The position numbers and the translations under genes were made by a program. DNA of 64,000 nucleotides from Thermohalobaculum sediminis (lineage in GTDB: Bacteria > Pseudomonadota > Alphaproteobacteria > Rhodobacterales > Rhodobacteraceae), in NCBI RefSeq assembly GCF_023487995.1, contig NZ_JAMFKN010000002.1:1-64000 (forward strand), in the 5' to 3' direction. Positions 1 through 8,290 of this stretch are shown here, one piece after another. The notes below the pieces were generated by a model. The model saw nothing but the letters and a program-made list of their open reading frames with translations. It did no database searches and was not told where the DNA came from. Within the stretch, counting starts at the first letter, position 1. Every line of letters begins with the position of its first letter.

Positions 1-206
1 TTCCGGCGCATGCGAAGTCTGCAGAAGTTCGCCGCTGTCCACGCCTCCGTCTCGAACCACTTCAATCAGGAACGCAGTCTTTCAAGCCGGCACATGTTCA
101 AGGTCAACAGAACCGCCGCACTTGAGGAGTGGCGTCAGCTCGGCGCGGCCTGAAAGACCCCTGCCCCAGCCAAACTGAGACTGGTTCGCATTGGTCTGAC
201 ACCACC
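1..206 (+). mobile_element. IS6-family element, 3' remnant
   Basis: The window opens inside an IS6-family transposase. Bases 1-153 encode its last 50 residues (MRSLQKFAAVHAS near the start, EWRQLGAA at the stop), which is the conserved C-terminus of this family. The following bases to about 206 contain ACTGGTTCGCATTGG followed by CTGACACCACC, almost identical to the right end of the fuller copy at 12572-12625. The 5' part of the element lies outside the window, so it is not possible to say whether this copy is complete. Confidence 0.85.
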
Positions 207-211
207 ATCCT

Positions 212-307
212 GACAATTCGAAGGACGCTGTCGTCTTCAACGACGAGGAGGTCGCGAAGTACTGGACCAGGTGGGAGGAGAGGTGGCAGCAGTTCATGCT
301 GGGCTGA
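212..307 (+). pseudogene. C-terminal gene fragment beside the IS end, unidentified
   Basis: Directly after the IS right end, one frame reads about 31 residues without a start codon, ending in a stop at 305-307. It contains DEEVAKYWTRWEERWQQF, an amphipathic Trp-rich helix. Such tails occur at the C-terminus of phospholipase D-like nucleases, but the fragment is too short for a firm call. Its position suggests that the IS insertion removed the rest of the gene. Confidence 0.3.
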
Positions 308-371
308 GGCCTCGCGAGGATGCTCCGGGGCCGGATTGGCCGGCCCCGGCCCTGCGGGAGGGGGAGGGGAA

Positions 372-1202
372 ATGGCGGCGCCGGGCAGCTTCGGGACCAT
401 CACGCTGAAGATCGTGGAAGGGGTGGCTGAGATCCGGCTGAACCGCCCGCAGGTGCTGAACGCCATCGACAGCGCGATGCTGACCGAACTTGGCGCCGCG
501 CTCGACATCGCCGAAGCCGACGAAAGCGTGAGCGCCATCGTGGTGGCGGGCGAGGGCCGGGCCTTCTCGGCCGGGTTCGACCTGAAGGAGTCCGCGGCGC
601 GGGGCGAGACCTCGGCGCGCCAGTGGCGCGAGATTCTCGAGGCGGATTTCGACCTCATCATGCGCTTCTGGGACTGTCCCAAACCCACCATCGCGGCGGT
701 GCATGGCCATTGCGTCGGCGGCGGCTTCGAGATCGCCATGGCCTGCGACATGACGCTCGCCGCCGAGGACGCGGTGATGGGTGAGCCCGAGGTGCGATTC
801 GGCTCGGGTATCGTCGCGCTGATCCTGCCCTGGATCACCGGTCCGAAGCAGGCGAAGGAGATCCTGCTGGCCGGGCGCGACCGGATCACGGCGGCGCGGG
901 CGCTGGAGATGGGGCTCGTCAACCGCGTGGTCGCGCCTGGCGAGCTGATGGCGGCGGCGTACGACATGGCACAGGACATTCGCGCCGGGGCGCGCGACTC
1001 GGTGCGCCTGACCAAGCTCGCAATCAACCGCAGCTATGAGCTGATGGGGATGCGCGCGGCGCTGAGGCAGGCGCTCGAGCTCGACATCTTCATCGAGGCG
1101 AGCGGCGGGCCCGAGCGGGCCGAGTTCAACCGCATCCGGCGCGAGAGCGGGCTGAAGGCCGCGATCGCCTGGCGCGAGGGGCGCCGGGGTGGGAGCGCGT
1201 GA
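372..1202 (+). CDS. Enoyl-CoA hydratase/isomerase family protein
   Basis: A 276-residue crotonase-fold protein, the usual length for enoyl-CoA hydratases. The oxyanion-hole segments SAGFDLKE and HGHCVGGG are present. Two acidic residues match the catalytic glutamates of rat enoyl-CoA hydratase: Glu120 in GGGFE and Glu140 in GEPEV. This supports a real hydratase rather than a divergent family member. The ATG at 372 follows a GGGAGGGG purine run. The role would be cytoplasmic hydration of a 2-enoyl-CoA, but the acyl chain cannot be read from sequence. The next gene begins shortly after its stop, so the two may be co-transcribed. Upstream lies only IS debris. Confidence 0.9.
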   Translation: MAAPGSFGTITLKIVEGVAEIRLNRPQVLNAIDSAMLTELGAALDIAEADESVSAIVVAGEGRAFSAGFDLKESAARGETSARQWREILEADFDLIMRFWDCPKPTIAAVHGHCVGGGFEIAMACDMTLAAEDAVMGEPEVRFGSGIVALILPWITGPKQAKEILLAGRDRITAARALEMGLVNRVVAPGELMAAAYDMAQDIRAGARDSVRLTKLAINRSYELMGMRAALRQALELDIFIEASGGPERAEFNRIRRESGLKAAIAWREGRRGGSA

Positions 1203-1282
1203 CGACGGCGGGCGGCTCGGGCGGGGCGCAAGCCGGGGCGGGACAAGGGGCCCGACCGGCCGGTGCGCAAGCAGGGGCGGCG

Positions 1283-2617
1283 ATGACGGGGAATGGCGGG
1301 GCCGCGCCGGCCGGGTCGCTGTGGGAAGCGACGGCGCCGCCCGACCCCTCGGAGGGGCCGCTTTCGGGCGAGGTGCGGGCGGATGTCTGCGTCGTCGGCG
1401 CGGGATTCACCGGGCTTTCGGCGACGCTCGAGCTGGCGGGGCGCGGGGCCTCGGTCGTCTGCATCGATCAGGGCGGCGCAGGGCATGGCGCGTCGGGGCG
1501 CAATGGCGGGCAGGTGCTCGCGGGCTTCAAGTGGTCGCCGGACGAGATCGTGGCGGCATACGGGGCCGAGCGGGGCGGGCGGCTCGCAGCCTTCGGGGGC
1601 GCGGCACCCGAGGTTGTCTATGGCCTGATCGCGCGCCACGGCATTGACTGCGGCCTGCGCCGCTGCGGCTGGCTCAATGCGGCGGTGGACGGGGCGGCGT
1701 TCGACCGGCTTGCAGGCATCGCCGGGCAGTGGGCCGCGCGCGGCGCGCCGGTGCGGATGCTGGAACGGGCCGAGACGGCTGCGCTCATGGGCACCGGGCG
1801 CTACCGGGGCGCGATGCTCGACGAGCGGGCGGGGGCGCTCAATCCACTCTCGTATGCGCGGGGGCTCGCGGCGGCGGCGCAGCGGCTGGGGGCGCGGCTG
1901 CACGGGGGCACGCGGGCGCTCTCGCTCGAGCGCGACGGCGAGGGCTGGCGGGTGAGCACGGCCGCGGGCGTGGTGCGCGCGCGCGAGGTCCTGCTCGCCA
2001 CCAACGGTTACACCGACGGGCTGTGGTCCGGCCTCGCGCAGGAGGTGGTGCCGGTCCATTCGCTGCAGGTCGCAACCCGCCCGCTGCCCGAGGCGGTGCG
2101 GACGAGCATCCTTCCGGGCGGGCAGGTGGTGTCGGACACGCAGCGCATCCTGCTCTATTTCCGGCTGGACGATCGGGGGCGGCTGGTGATGGGCGGGCGC
2201 GGCTCGCTGGGCGAGACCAACCGCGACGGGCTCTACCGCTTCGTCGAGGACGCGGCCTGCCGGCTGTTCCCGCAGATCAGGCGGACGGACTGGGAATTCC
2301 GCTGGGCAGGTAAGGTCGCGTTGACGGCCGACCACTTGCCGCGGGTGCACGAACTGGCGCCGGGCCTACGCGCCTGTCTTGGCTACAACGGCCGGGGCGT
2401 GGCGATGGCGAGCGTGATGGGCCGCGCGATGGGCGAGTGGATCGCCACGGGCGACGCGGGCGTGCTGCCGCTCGCGCCCGTGCCGTTGAGGCCGCTGCCT
2501 TTCCACGCCCTGCGCCGTCCGGTGCTCGAGGCAATCTCGGCTTATTGCCGCCTGCGCGACCGGATGAGCTGGCGCCGCGGCTCTGTCAAAGGAACCCGGC
2601 TTGAGGCGGGTGATTGA
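1283..2617 (+). CDS. FAD-dependent amine oxidoreductase (DAO family, PuuB-like)
   Basis: The 444-residue protein carries an N-terminal dinucleotide-binding motif VVGAGFTGLSA (about residues 38-48), then GASGRNGGQV, which is characteristic of the gamma-glutamylputrescine oxidase/glycine oxidase group. Near the C-terminus, GYNGRGVAMAS is the FAD-contacting segment. The expected reaction is oxidative deamination of a (gamma-glutamyl-)amine or amino acid. ATG 1283 gives the same spacing to the FAD motif as E. coli PuuB; a GTG at 1199 overlapping the preceding stop would add a low-complexity Ala/Gly/Gln leader. The last 12 or so residues are encoded by the left end of an inserted IS6 element (from about 2581), so the natural C-terminus has been replaced. 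A glutamine-synthetase-like gene 2.4 kb downstream fits an amine pathway. Confidence 0.85.
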   Translation: MTGNGGAAPAGSLWEATAPPDPSEGPLSGEVRADVCVVGAGFTGLSATLELAGRGASVVCIDQGGAGHGASGRNGGQVLAGFKWSPDEIVAAYGAERGGRLAAFGGAAPEVVYGLIARHGIDCGLRRCGWLNAAVDGAAFDRLAGIAGQWAARGAPVRMLERAETAALMGTGRYRGAMLDERAGALNPLSYARGLAAAAQRLGARLHGGTRALSLERDGEGWRVSTAAGVVRAREVLLATNGYTDGLWSGLAQEVVPVHSLQVATRPLPEAVRTSILPGGQVVSDTQRILLYFRLDDRGRLVMGGRGSLGETNRDGLYRFVEDAACRLFPQIRRTDWEFRWAGKVALTADHLPRVHELAPGLRACLGYNGRGVAMASVMGRAMGEWIATGDAGVLPLAPVPLRPLPFHALRRPVLEAISAYCRLRDRMSWRRGSVKGTRLEAGD

Positions 2618-3180
2618 CCTCCCTACCCTCCTGGCATGACCAAACGCAGCCCATTCCGCTACTTCAAGACATCGCCCGAGATCATCCGGCTGGCGGTGAT
2701 GATGCACGTCCGGTTTCCGCTTTCGCTCCGGACCGTCCTTTCTATTGGGAACGCCGCTTTGCTCGCTCGTGCTGGGACGCGACGCAGGCCCCAAGTCCGC
2801 CTCGAGCCGGCTTCCCTTTGACATCTCTTTCGGCCCGAGCGGGTGGGGCATTCGGTGTGCTGAGGTGTCGCATGCAAGCAGCCACCGTCACGTCTATTTC
2901 CACCACGGAAGATCAATCCCGCGCAGGAGACAAAGTGAAATGTTCAAAGGACTTGACCTCGCCCTCACGCTGATCATCGGTGGAATGCTGGGCGTCCCGG
3001 CGCTCTTCGCTGCATTGATCTGAGTGCGTGCCGAAGTCGGCCGATGGACTCGGCCGATGAACAGTGTGATGCCCAAGTGAGCCAATGTACGCGGCGGTGG
3101 CGTATTAGGCCGCGCGCGGCAGGCAGTGACGTTGGCGGTCGGGCGGCCTGAGACTGGTTCGCACCGTTCTGACGGCACGC
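2581..3180 (+). mobile_element. IS6-family remnant with internal replacement
   Basis: The left end (CTCTGTCA at about 2581, then CCTCCCTACCCTC) matches the left end at 11812. ATG 2636 begins a transposase reading MTKRSPFRYFKTSPEIIRLAV and on to PLSLR, after which homology is lost near 2735. A right-end sequence (GAGACTGGTTCGCACC) reappears at about 3150-3180. The transposase core is therefore missing and unrelated sequence, including a 27-codon ORF, sits between the two ends. It is not capable of autonomous movement. Confidence 0.75.
2940..3023 (+). CDS. 27-residue hydrophobic small protein (possible)
   Basis: A short ORF with a well-placed ribosome binding site (AGGAG, eight bases before ATG 2940). 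It encodes a 27-residue peptide, MFKGLDLALTLIIGG at the start and VPALFAALI at the end, which looks like one short transmembrane helix. It lies within the eroded IS6 remnant and has no recognised family. The clear Shine-Dalgarno sequence is the only argument that it is translated; a chance ORF cannot be excluded. Confidence 0.35.
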   Translation: MFKGLDLALTLIIGGMLGVPALFAALI

Positions 3181-3346
3181 CATCTGAGCATGTACGTGAT
3201 GATGGATACCATCCTCACGAACACTTGACGCAAGGCTCACTCAATCTGATGCTCCCACGAACGCGGGTGATTAACACTACGGAGAAGTTCAACCTCGACA
3301 GGTACGGACGGGCCCGCTGCCTGAAGTGAGTCCGGAGGCCCCGAAA

Positions 3347-4129
3347 ATGCAGTATGCGAAGACTTTTACGGACGCCCTGCAATTCATGTGGGGCGAGGGG
3401 TTCCTTTCACCCGGTGGGGCAGGCGAGGTCGCGCAGATGCTTTCCGACGACGATCTCGCTGGCAAGTCCGTCCTGGACATTGGTTCCGGCTTGGGAGGGG
3501 TCGATGTCCTGCTGGTAGAGACGCATGGTGCGGCGCAGGTCGTCGGGATCGACGTGGAGGAACAGCTTGTTGCAGCGGCCCGCGGTCTGATCGCAGAAAA
3601 GGGTCTCGGCGAGCGCATTCGGCTTGAGCTCGTCGAGCCTGGCGCGCTTCCTTTCGATGACGTGAGCTTCGATGTCGTCTTCTCCAAGGACGCGATGGTG
3701 CACATTCCCGACAAGCAGGCGCTTTATTCAGAGGTGCTCAGAGTTCTCAAGCCCGGAGGGAGGTTTATCGCGGCTGATTGGCTTTGGGCCGCCGGTGCCG
3801 AGCAAAGTCCTGTGGTCAATGCCTGGCTCTCGAAGGGACCCCTCAGCTTTGCATTCACGACACCTGCCGAGGCAGCTGAAACCATGAGACGGGCAGGCTT
3901 TCGCGACGTGAAGATCACGGATCAGCGAGCCGCGCTGCAAGTCTCGAACCGCGAGGAAGTGAACGCTTTGGAAGGACCGATGTTCGGGCCTTTGTCGTCC
4001 GTCGTCGGCGAGCAGATGGCGATGAGTCGTCTCGTCAGCGCACGCGGACGACAGGGAGCGCTGGACTCGGGAGACCTCATTCCGGCGCATCTCTTCGGGA
4101 CCGCGCCGCAGCGGGATCAGCGCGAGTAG
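3347..4129 (+). CDS. Class I SAM-dependent methyltransferase
   Basis: A 260-residue Rossmann-fold methyltransferase. Motif I is VLDIGSGLGG (about residues 45-54), motif II ends in VVGIDVEE, and the post-I acidic region and FSKDAMVHIPDK follow. This pattern resembles small-molecule N-methyltransferases such as phosphoethanolamine or sarcosine/dimethylglycine methyltransferases; the substrate is inferred only from that resemblance. ATG 3347 is preferred because GGAGG lies nine bases upstream; a GTG at 3326 is an alternative. Base composition is visibly less GC-rich than in the right half of the window. IS6 remnants flank it on both sides, suggesting separate acquisition. Confidence 0.85.
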   Translation: MQYAKTFTDALQFMWGEGFLSPGGAGEVAQMLSDDDLAGKSVLDIGSGLGGVDVLLVETHGAAQVVGIDVEEQLVAAARGLIAEKGLGERIRLELVEPGALPFDDVSFDVVFSKDAMVHIPDKQALYSEVLRVLKPGGRFIAADWLWAAGAEQSPVVNAWLSKGPLSFAFTTPAEAAETMRRAGFRDVKITDQRAALQVSNREEVNALEGPMFGPLSSVVGEQMAMSRLVSARGRQGALDSGDLIPAHLFGTAPQRDQRE

Positions 4130-4290
4130 AGTTCCGAGGAATGCCCGCTTCGGTATAACGCAGTTGTAGAACTCGGCGTTGACGTAGTGGGAATGTCCTG
4201 ATTCCGTTGTCGCTGGGCGAGGGAGGCGACGACGAGGATGGGTCCACGGCAGGTGGCGCATGGCGCGCTTTTCTACGACTTCTCGATCGA

Positions 4291-4420
4291 GGATCCCGCT
4301 CTCGCTCCGGAACGTCGAGGACTTGCTCCATGAGCGCGGGATCGATGTCAATCATGAGACGGCGCGGTTCGGGTGGCATCGGTTCGGGCCGACGTTCGCC
4401 GCAGAGATCCGGCGCAAACC
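4291..4420 (+). mobile_element. IS6-family transposase fragment
   Basis: A 130-base internal piece of an IS6 transposase: PLSLRNVEDLLHERGIDV then HETARFGWHRFGPTFAAEI, homologous to residues about 28-70 of the copy at 11839-12572. Neither terminal repeat is visible, so only internal sequence survives. Confidence 0.75.
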
Positions 4421-4470
4421 CGGGGATCGGATGCTCTCGGAGATGAGAGTGACCTTCGAGGCCTTGGTCC

Positions 4471-4665
4471 GACTGGAACGAAGAGCCCCTCAGCATCGAG
4501 CTCGACGAGCTGAAGGACCTCTGCCTTGCGGAGGATCCCGCCTTCGACATCGACATCACAGGCTTCGAGACCCCGGAGATCGACATCTTCTTCGGTGGCG
4601 CGAGTGTGGCCGTCTGCTTCTGCACGCCATTGGCTAGCTTGAGAACAGGACCCTGGTTGCCATGA
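4471..4665 (+). pseudogene. Fragment of ParB-like/DNA methylase protein
   Basis: An open 64-codon stretch without its own start. It reads DWNEEPLSIELDEL, DPAFDIDITGF and ETPEIDIFF. This matches the end of the ParB-like nuclease/partition domain found in front of phage- and plasmid-type DNA methyltransferases, where the 'DxDxxGFE...EID' pattern is conserved. The methylase domain itself is absent; after about 4605 the sequence is no longer family-like. It is fused to an IS6 fragment upstream, so it is a remnant of a mobile or phage gene. Confidence 0.5.
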
Positions 4666-4990
4666 GCAGTGCGCCGGGGTCGCGGTCGCTGCGCACGACG
4701 GACGGCGGTGCTGCAACCGATCCGGTCAGCCCGTGCACCGCCGTCCAGGCCGAGCGCACGGAATACTCCACCGTGAAGACGCAGGCGCGCGACAGCTCGC
4801 AGAAGCGAACGGCCGCCTCGAGCCCGTTCGGGCTGCTGTAGGTCTTCGACATCGTGGATCGTGAGCCGCGCTACCCAGGCCCCGTGCTCCTTGGTACTGT
4901 TCCCACGACACAGCCCCTCCGGAGCCGGGCGCGCCGACCATCGCCTGCAATCCCTGCGTGCCGCTGCCAATCGAACCAGGAGACACGTCG
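4666..4990. other. Intergenic stretch, no recognisable gene
   Basis: Between the ParB fragment and the glutamine-synthetase-like gene. A minus-strand frame (4634-4852) is open for 72 codons but has no recognisable domain and overlaps the fragment. The promoter of the downstream gene should lie at the right end of this stretch. Confidence 0.4.
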
Positions 4991-6340
4991 ATGAGCGTGA
5001 AGGCCCTCGAGAACGCGCAGCTGGTCGCGATCTCAACCCCGGACAACGTTGGCCGGCTGATGGGCAAGCGCGTGCCGGTCCGTCGCTGGCCCGAGATCGC
5101 TGCCGAAGGCATGCCGATGCCCAGCTTTCATCTCGCCACGGGCATCGAGAACGTGCCGGCCACCGACCTCGCCGTGACGGGATCACATACGGGCTGGCGA
5201 AATGGCTTGCTTATGCCACGGCCGGAGACAGCGGTGAGCACCGCCCTCGAGCCCGGCACCGCCATCGTGTTCGCCGACGTGCTCGATCTCGACGGCGTAC
5301 CGGTGGCCGAGGCTCCTCCCGCGATCCTTGCCCGCCAGGTGGAGCGGCTCGCGGCCCACGGCCTGCGGGTGAAAGTGGCGACGGAGCTCGAGTTCTATCT
5401 CTACCGAACCAGCTATCGCGAAGCGCATTCTAACGACTATCGGAACCTGGAACCCTACTACCACCTGCGCGGCGGTCACGACGCACTTGTCTCGAGCGTC
5501 GCAGAGAGCTTCACCGAACCGCTACGTGCGCTGGTGGCTGAGGCCGGAATGTTCGTCGAGTGCACACTCAGCGAATCTGGGGTCGGCCAGATCGAGCTTA
5601 ATCTGACGCCGCGCGATCCGATCGCCGCCGCTTGGCAGCACGCGCTCTTCAAGTACCTTGCCAAGGGGCTGGCCCTGCGAGAGGGAATGGCTGCCACCTT
5701 CATGGCCAAGATCGAGGGGGCCATGCCGGGTTCCAGCGGCCATGTTCACATCCAGCTCACCGATTTGGACGGACATGGAATCATGGGGGCGTCGATGGAT
5801 ACGGGTGCCGACGCGCACGGGCTGAGCCCGCGCGGGGCTGCTTTCCTGGCCGGTGTGCTCGCGCATGCGCGGGATTTCCAGCTTCTACACATGCCCTACC
5901 ACAATTCCTTCAAACGGCTGCAGCCGAACCGCTCCGCGCCGACCAACATTTGCTGGGCGCCGGAGAACCGTACGGTCATGGTCCGCACCGTCGGCCACGG
6001 AGCTAATTTACGTCTCGAGTTCCGCTTGCCGGGGGCCGACATGAACCCGTATTTCTCGATCAGCGGATTGCTCGCCTCAGGAATTGCGGGTCTGGAGGCC
6101 AGAGCACCTCTCCCAGCGCCAGTAACGGGCGATGCCTACAGTGCCGCCCCGGAAGCCGCAGCGCCCCTTCTTCGGACGCTCGGCGATGCGATCGCTGCCT
6201 TCGAGGACTCTATTGTCGCGGCTGAAGCGCTGACGCCCGCTGTGCACAAACACCTTGCCCGACTTGCCCGAAACGAATGGATGGCCGAGCTGGCTGACGT
6301 CACCCTCTGGGAAATCCGGCGCGGCTTCGAGCGAGCCTGA
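4991..6340 (+). CDS. Glutamine synthetase family protein (gamma-glutamyl-amine ligase type)
   Basis: A 449-residue glutamine-synthetase fold enzyme, close to the length of gamma-glutamylmethylamide and gamma-glutamylpolyamine synthetases. Conserved blocks appear in order: ELEFYLY (metal-binding Glu), ESGVGQIELNL (Glu ligands), GSSGHVHIQL (metal His), YHNSFKRLQPNR (glutamate and nucleotide site) and LRLEFRLPGADMNPY. All key positions of an ATP-dependent ligase are kept. It would join glutamate to ammonia or an amine in the cytoplasm. The nearby PuuB-like oxidoreductase and polar amino acid importer favour an amine substrate; this is inference. AGGAG sits about eight bases before ATG 4991. No tyrosine adenylylation loop of classical GlnA is evident. 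Confidence 0.88.
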   Translation: MSVKALENAQLVAISTPDNVGRLMGKRVPVRRWPEIAAEGMPMPSFHLATGIENVPATDLAVTGSHTGWRNGLLMPRPETAVSTALEPGTAIVFADVLDLDGVPVAEAPPAILARQVERLAAHGLRVKVATELEFYLYRTSYREAHSNDYRNLEPYYHLRGGHDALVSSVAESFTEPLRALVAEAGMFVECTLSESGVGQIELNLTPRDPIAAAWQHALFKYLAKGLALREGMAATFMAKIEGAMPGSSGHVHIQLTDLDGHGIMGASMDTGADAHGLSPRGAAFLAGVLAHARDFQLLHMPYHNSFKRLQPNRSAPTNICWAPENRTVMVRTVGHGANLRLEFRLPGADMNPYFSISGLLASGIAGLEARAPLPAPVTGDAYSAAPEAAAPLLRTLGDAIAAFEDSIVAAEALTPAVHKHLARLARNEWMAELADVTLWEIRRGFERA

Positions 6341-6604
6341 GAGTCTTTCGAGCGATTGCCAATGAGACCGCGCCGCGGAGCGCTCCCTGTGCAACAGCGA
6401 CGCCGATGGACGGCCCTGGCGTCGCGCAAGCCTCTGGCGAGGAAGTTCTTGTCGTTTCTTTGTCCGACGTTTGAAGGAGCTCGCGGCGGAGGCGAGTTGC
6501 AGGCGCTTGACCAATCGGCAGTCTCCCGATGAAGTGTTCGAGTGTGGTCGGCCGGCGTTAAACTCAGCGGGTCGGTGAGACCACTGGATAAGGCGGATTA
6601 TTGC

Positions 6605-7402
6605 GTGAATACGCTTGCTCATCGGATCGCCGCCTCCGCGCTGGCCTTCACCATCGGCAGCGCCCCGCTCGCTGCCGAGTCCCTGCGGATCGCTACGGAG
6701 GGCTCCTATCCACCCTGGAACGCGACCGATGCGGAAGGAAAGTTAGTCGGTTTTGACATCGACGTAGGCAACGCCATCTGCGAGCGGATTGGGGCGACGT
6801 GCGAATGGGTGCCTCAGCAATGGGATGGCATCATCCTAGGTCTGCTCGCCCGCCACTACGATCTGATAATTTCCAGCATGTCGATCACCGACGAGCGTCG
6901 GAAGAGAATTGCCTTCTCCGACGCTTACGTCGCCGATCCGGTGTTTTTCGTCGCGGCCCGGAGTTCCGAGCTTCAAGCGGCGAAGCAACTGGAAGAGGTG
7001 CAGGCGCTGCTCGCCGGTAAATCCGTCGGCGTCCAGCCCGCGACAGTCCACGCGGATTTCCTTCAGGCGTATCTGGGCGACACCGTTGACATGAGACTCT
7101 ACGATACGCAGGACAACATAATTCTCGACCTTGTTTCAGGCCGAATTGATGCCGCCCTGGCGCACCGCTCGAGTTGGCAAGCCTTCTTCGCGAGCATGGA
7201 CGGTGCCATGTTCGACACCTTCGGTCCGCCTCTTACAGGGACCGAGTATCCGGTACTCGGCGAGGGCACCGGCATCGGCATCCGCAAGGATGAAACCGAA
7301 CTTCTGAGGCGGGTGAACGAGGCGCTTGCCGACATGAAGCAAGCCGGCACGATGAAAGCACTTTCTGAGAAATGGTTCGGCTTCGATATAACAGTCTACT
7401 GA
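6605..7402 (+). CDS. Periplasmic amino-acid-binding protein of ABC transporter (family 3)
   Basis: A 265-residue exported solute-binding protein. The GTG start gives a signal peptide (HRIAASALAFTIGSAPLAA, cleaved near AAE). The mature part begins LRIATEGSYPPWNATD, continues LVGFDIDVGNAIC and WDGIILGLLARHYDLI, and has SSMSITDERR. These are the hallmarks of lysine/arginine/ornithine- or octopine-binding proteins. It would capture a cationic amino acid or opine-like amine in the periplasm. The matching permeases lie just downstream but on the opposite strand, so they are not in one operon with it. A weak AAGGCGG precedes the start. Confidence 0.88.
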   Translation: MNTLAHRIAASALAFTIGSAPLAAESLRIATEGSYPPWNATDAEGKLVGFDIDVGNAICERIGATCEWVPQQWDGIILGLLARHYDLIISSMSITDERRKRIAFSDAYVADPVFFVAARSSELQAAKQLEEVQALLAGKSVGVQPATVHADFLQAYLGDTVDMRLYDTQDNIILDLVSGRIDAALAHRSSWQAFFASMDGAMFDTFGPPLTGTEYPVLGEGTGIGIRKDETELLRRVNEALADMKQAGTMKALSEKWFGFDITVY

Positions 7403-7404
7403 CG

Positions 7405-7436
7405 CGCTGGGCGAAGGGGTAGCGCTCTCGCCAGCG
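7405..7436. terminator. Possible terminator between convergent genes
   Basis: CGCTGG-GCGA (7405-7414) can pair with TCGCCAGCG (7428-7436) with one bulged G. It lies just after the binding-protein stop and before the end of the convergent permease gene. There is no clear T-run. Confidence 0.3.
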
Positions 7437-7564
7437 GTGCCACTCACTATTTTGGGCGTTCCGAACCCGGACGTTCGGGCTCAACCCCGAAGCGCTCGCC
7501 GCCTTGTCGGACGCATGCTCAAGCTGTTCGCGTCTCGGGTGTTCTTCGAGGACGGCCCGGCCAT

Positions 7565-8290
7565 TCATGGAACGACGTCTGTGCCGAAGGGGGGACTGGG
7601 CGCGGGAGATGCTCCGAGATAGGCGTTAAGGTGCCGCTCGATCCGCCGCGACACGAGGATCGTGCAGTAGATTAGGACGATGTAGAGGACGGCAGCGAGC
7701 CCGAAGGCTTCGTAGAATGTGAAGTCGCGCGCCCCGATGGAACGGGCGACGCCTGTGATATCCATCATGGTGATGACCGAGACCAGCGACGTCGCCTGGA
7801 TTTGATACACGACCTGATTGCTGTAGGCGGACCATCCGATGCGGATCGCGCGCGGCAGGATCACGAGCCAGAGCCGCATCCACGCCTTCAGCCCCAGTGC
7901 GCGCGCCGCCTCCACCTCACCGATCGGGACCGCCGCGATAGAGCCCCGCAGGATCTCCGACGTATAGGCTCCATTGTTCAGGCTCAGCGCTAGAACCGCA
8001 CAGAACCAGGGATCTCGAAAGAAAGCCCAGAGGCCCAGGGCATCGAGTTCTGGTCGGAACTGTCCACTGCCGTAGTAGATCAGAAATATCTGGGCGAGCA
8101 GCGGCGTACCCCGGAAGAAGAAGACGTAGGCGGTGGCAAGGCTGAATTGCGCGCGATCGCTTGAGAGACGGGCGAGCGCCACGGGCACTGCGATCATGAA
8201 ACCAAGGGCGCAACTCAGAGCCGAGAGCTGCACCGTCATAAGGGCACCTTCGAGGAAGCGCATCAGGTTCTCTGCGAGGAACCCAGACAT
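7565..8290 (-). CDS. Polar amino acid ABC transporter permease (HisM-like)
   Basis: A 241-residue inner-membrane permease of the histidine/octopine type. Several hydrophobic segments are present, and the cytoplasmic EAA loop reads EVEAARALGLKAWMRLWLVILP, the site that contacts the ATPase. Its ATG overlaps the stop of the upstream permease (ATGA at 8288-8291), so the two are translationally coupled. Together with the next gene it forms the membrane channel for the binding protein at 6605. No ATP-binding subunit is found nearby, although these importers need one. Confidence 0.88.
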   Translation of the reverse strand: MSGFLAENLMRFLEGALMTVQLSALSCALGFMIAVPVALARLSSDRAQFSLATAYVFFFRGTPLLAQIFLIYYGSGQFRPELDALGLWAFFRDPWFCAVLALSLNNGAYTSEILRGSIAAVPIGEVEAARALGLKAWMRLWLVILPRAIRIGWSAYSNQVVYQIQATSLVSVITMMDITGVARSIGARDFTFYEAFGLAAVLYIVLIYCTILVSRRIERHLNAYLGASPAPSPPFGTDVVP

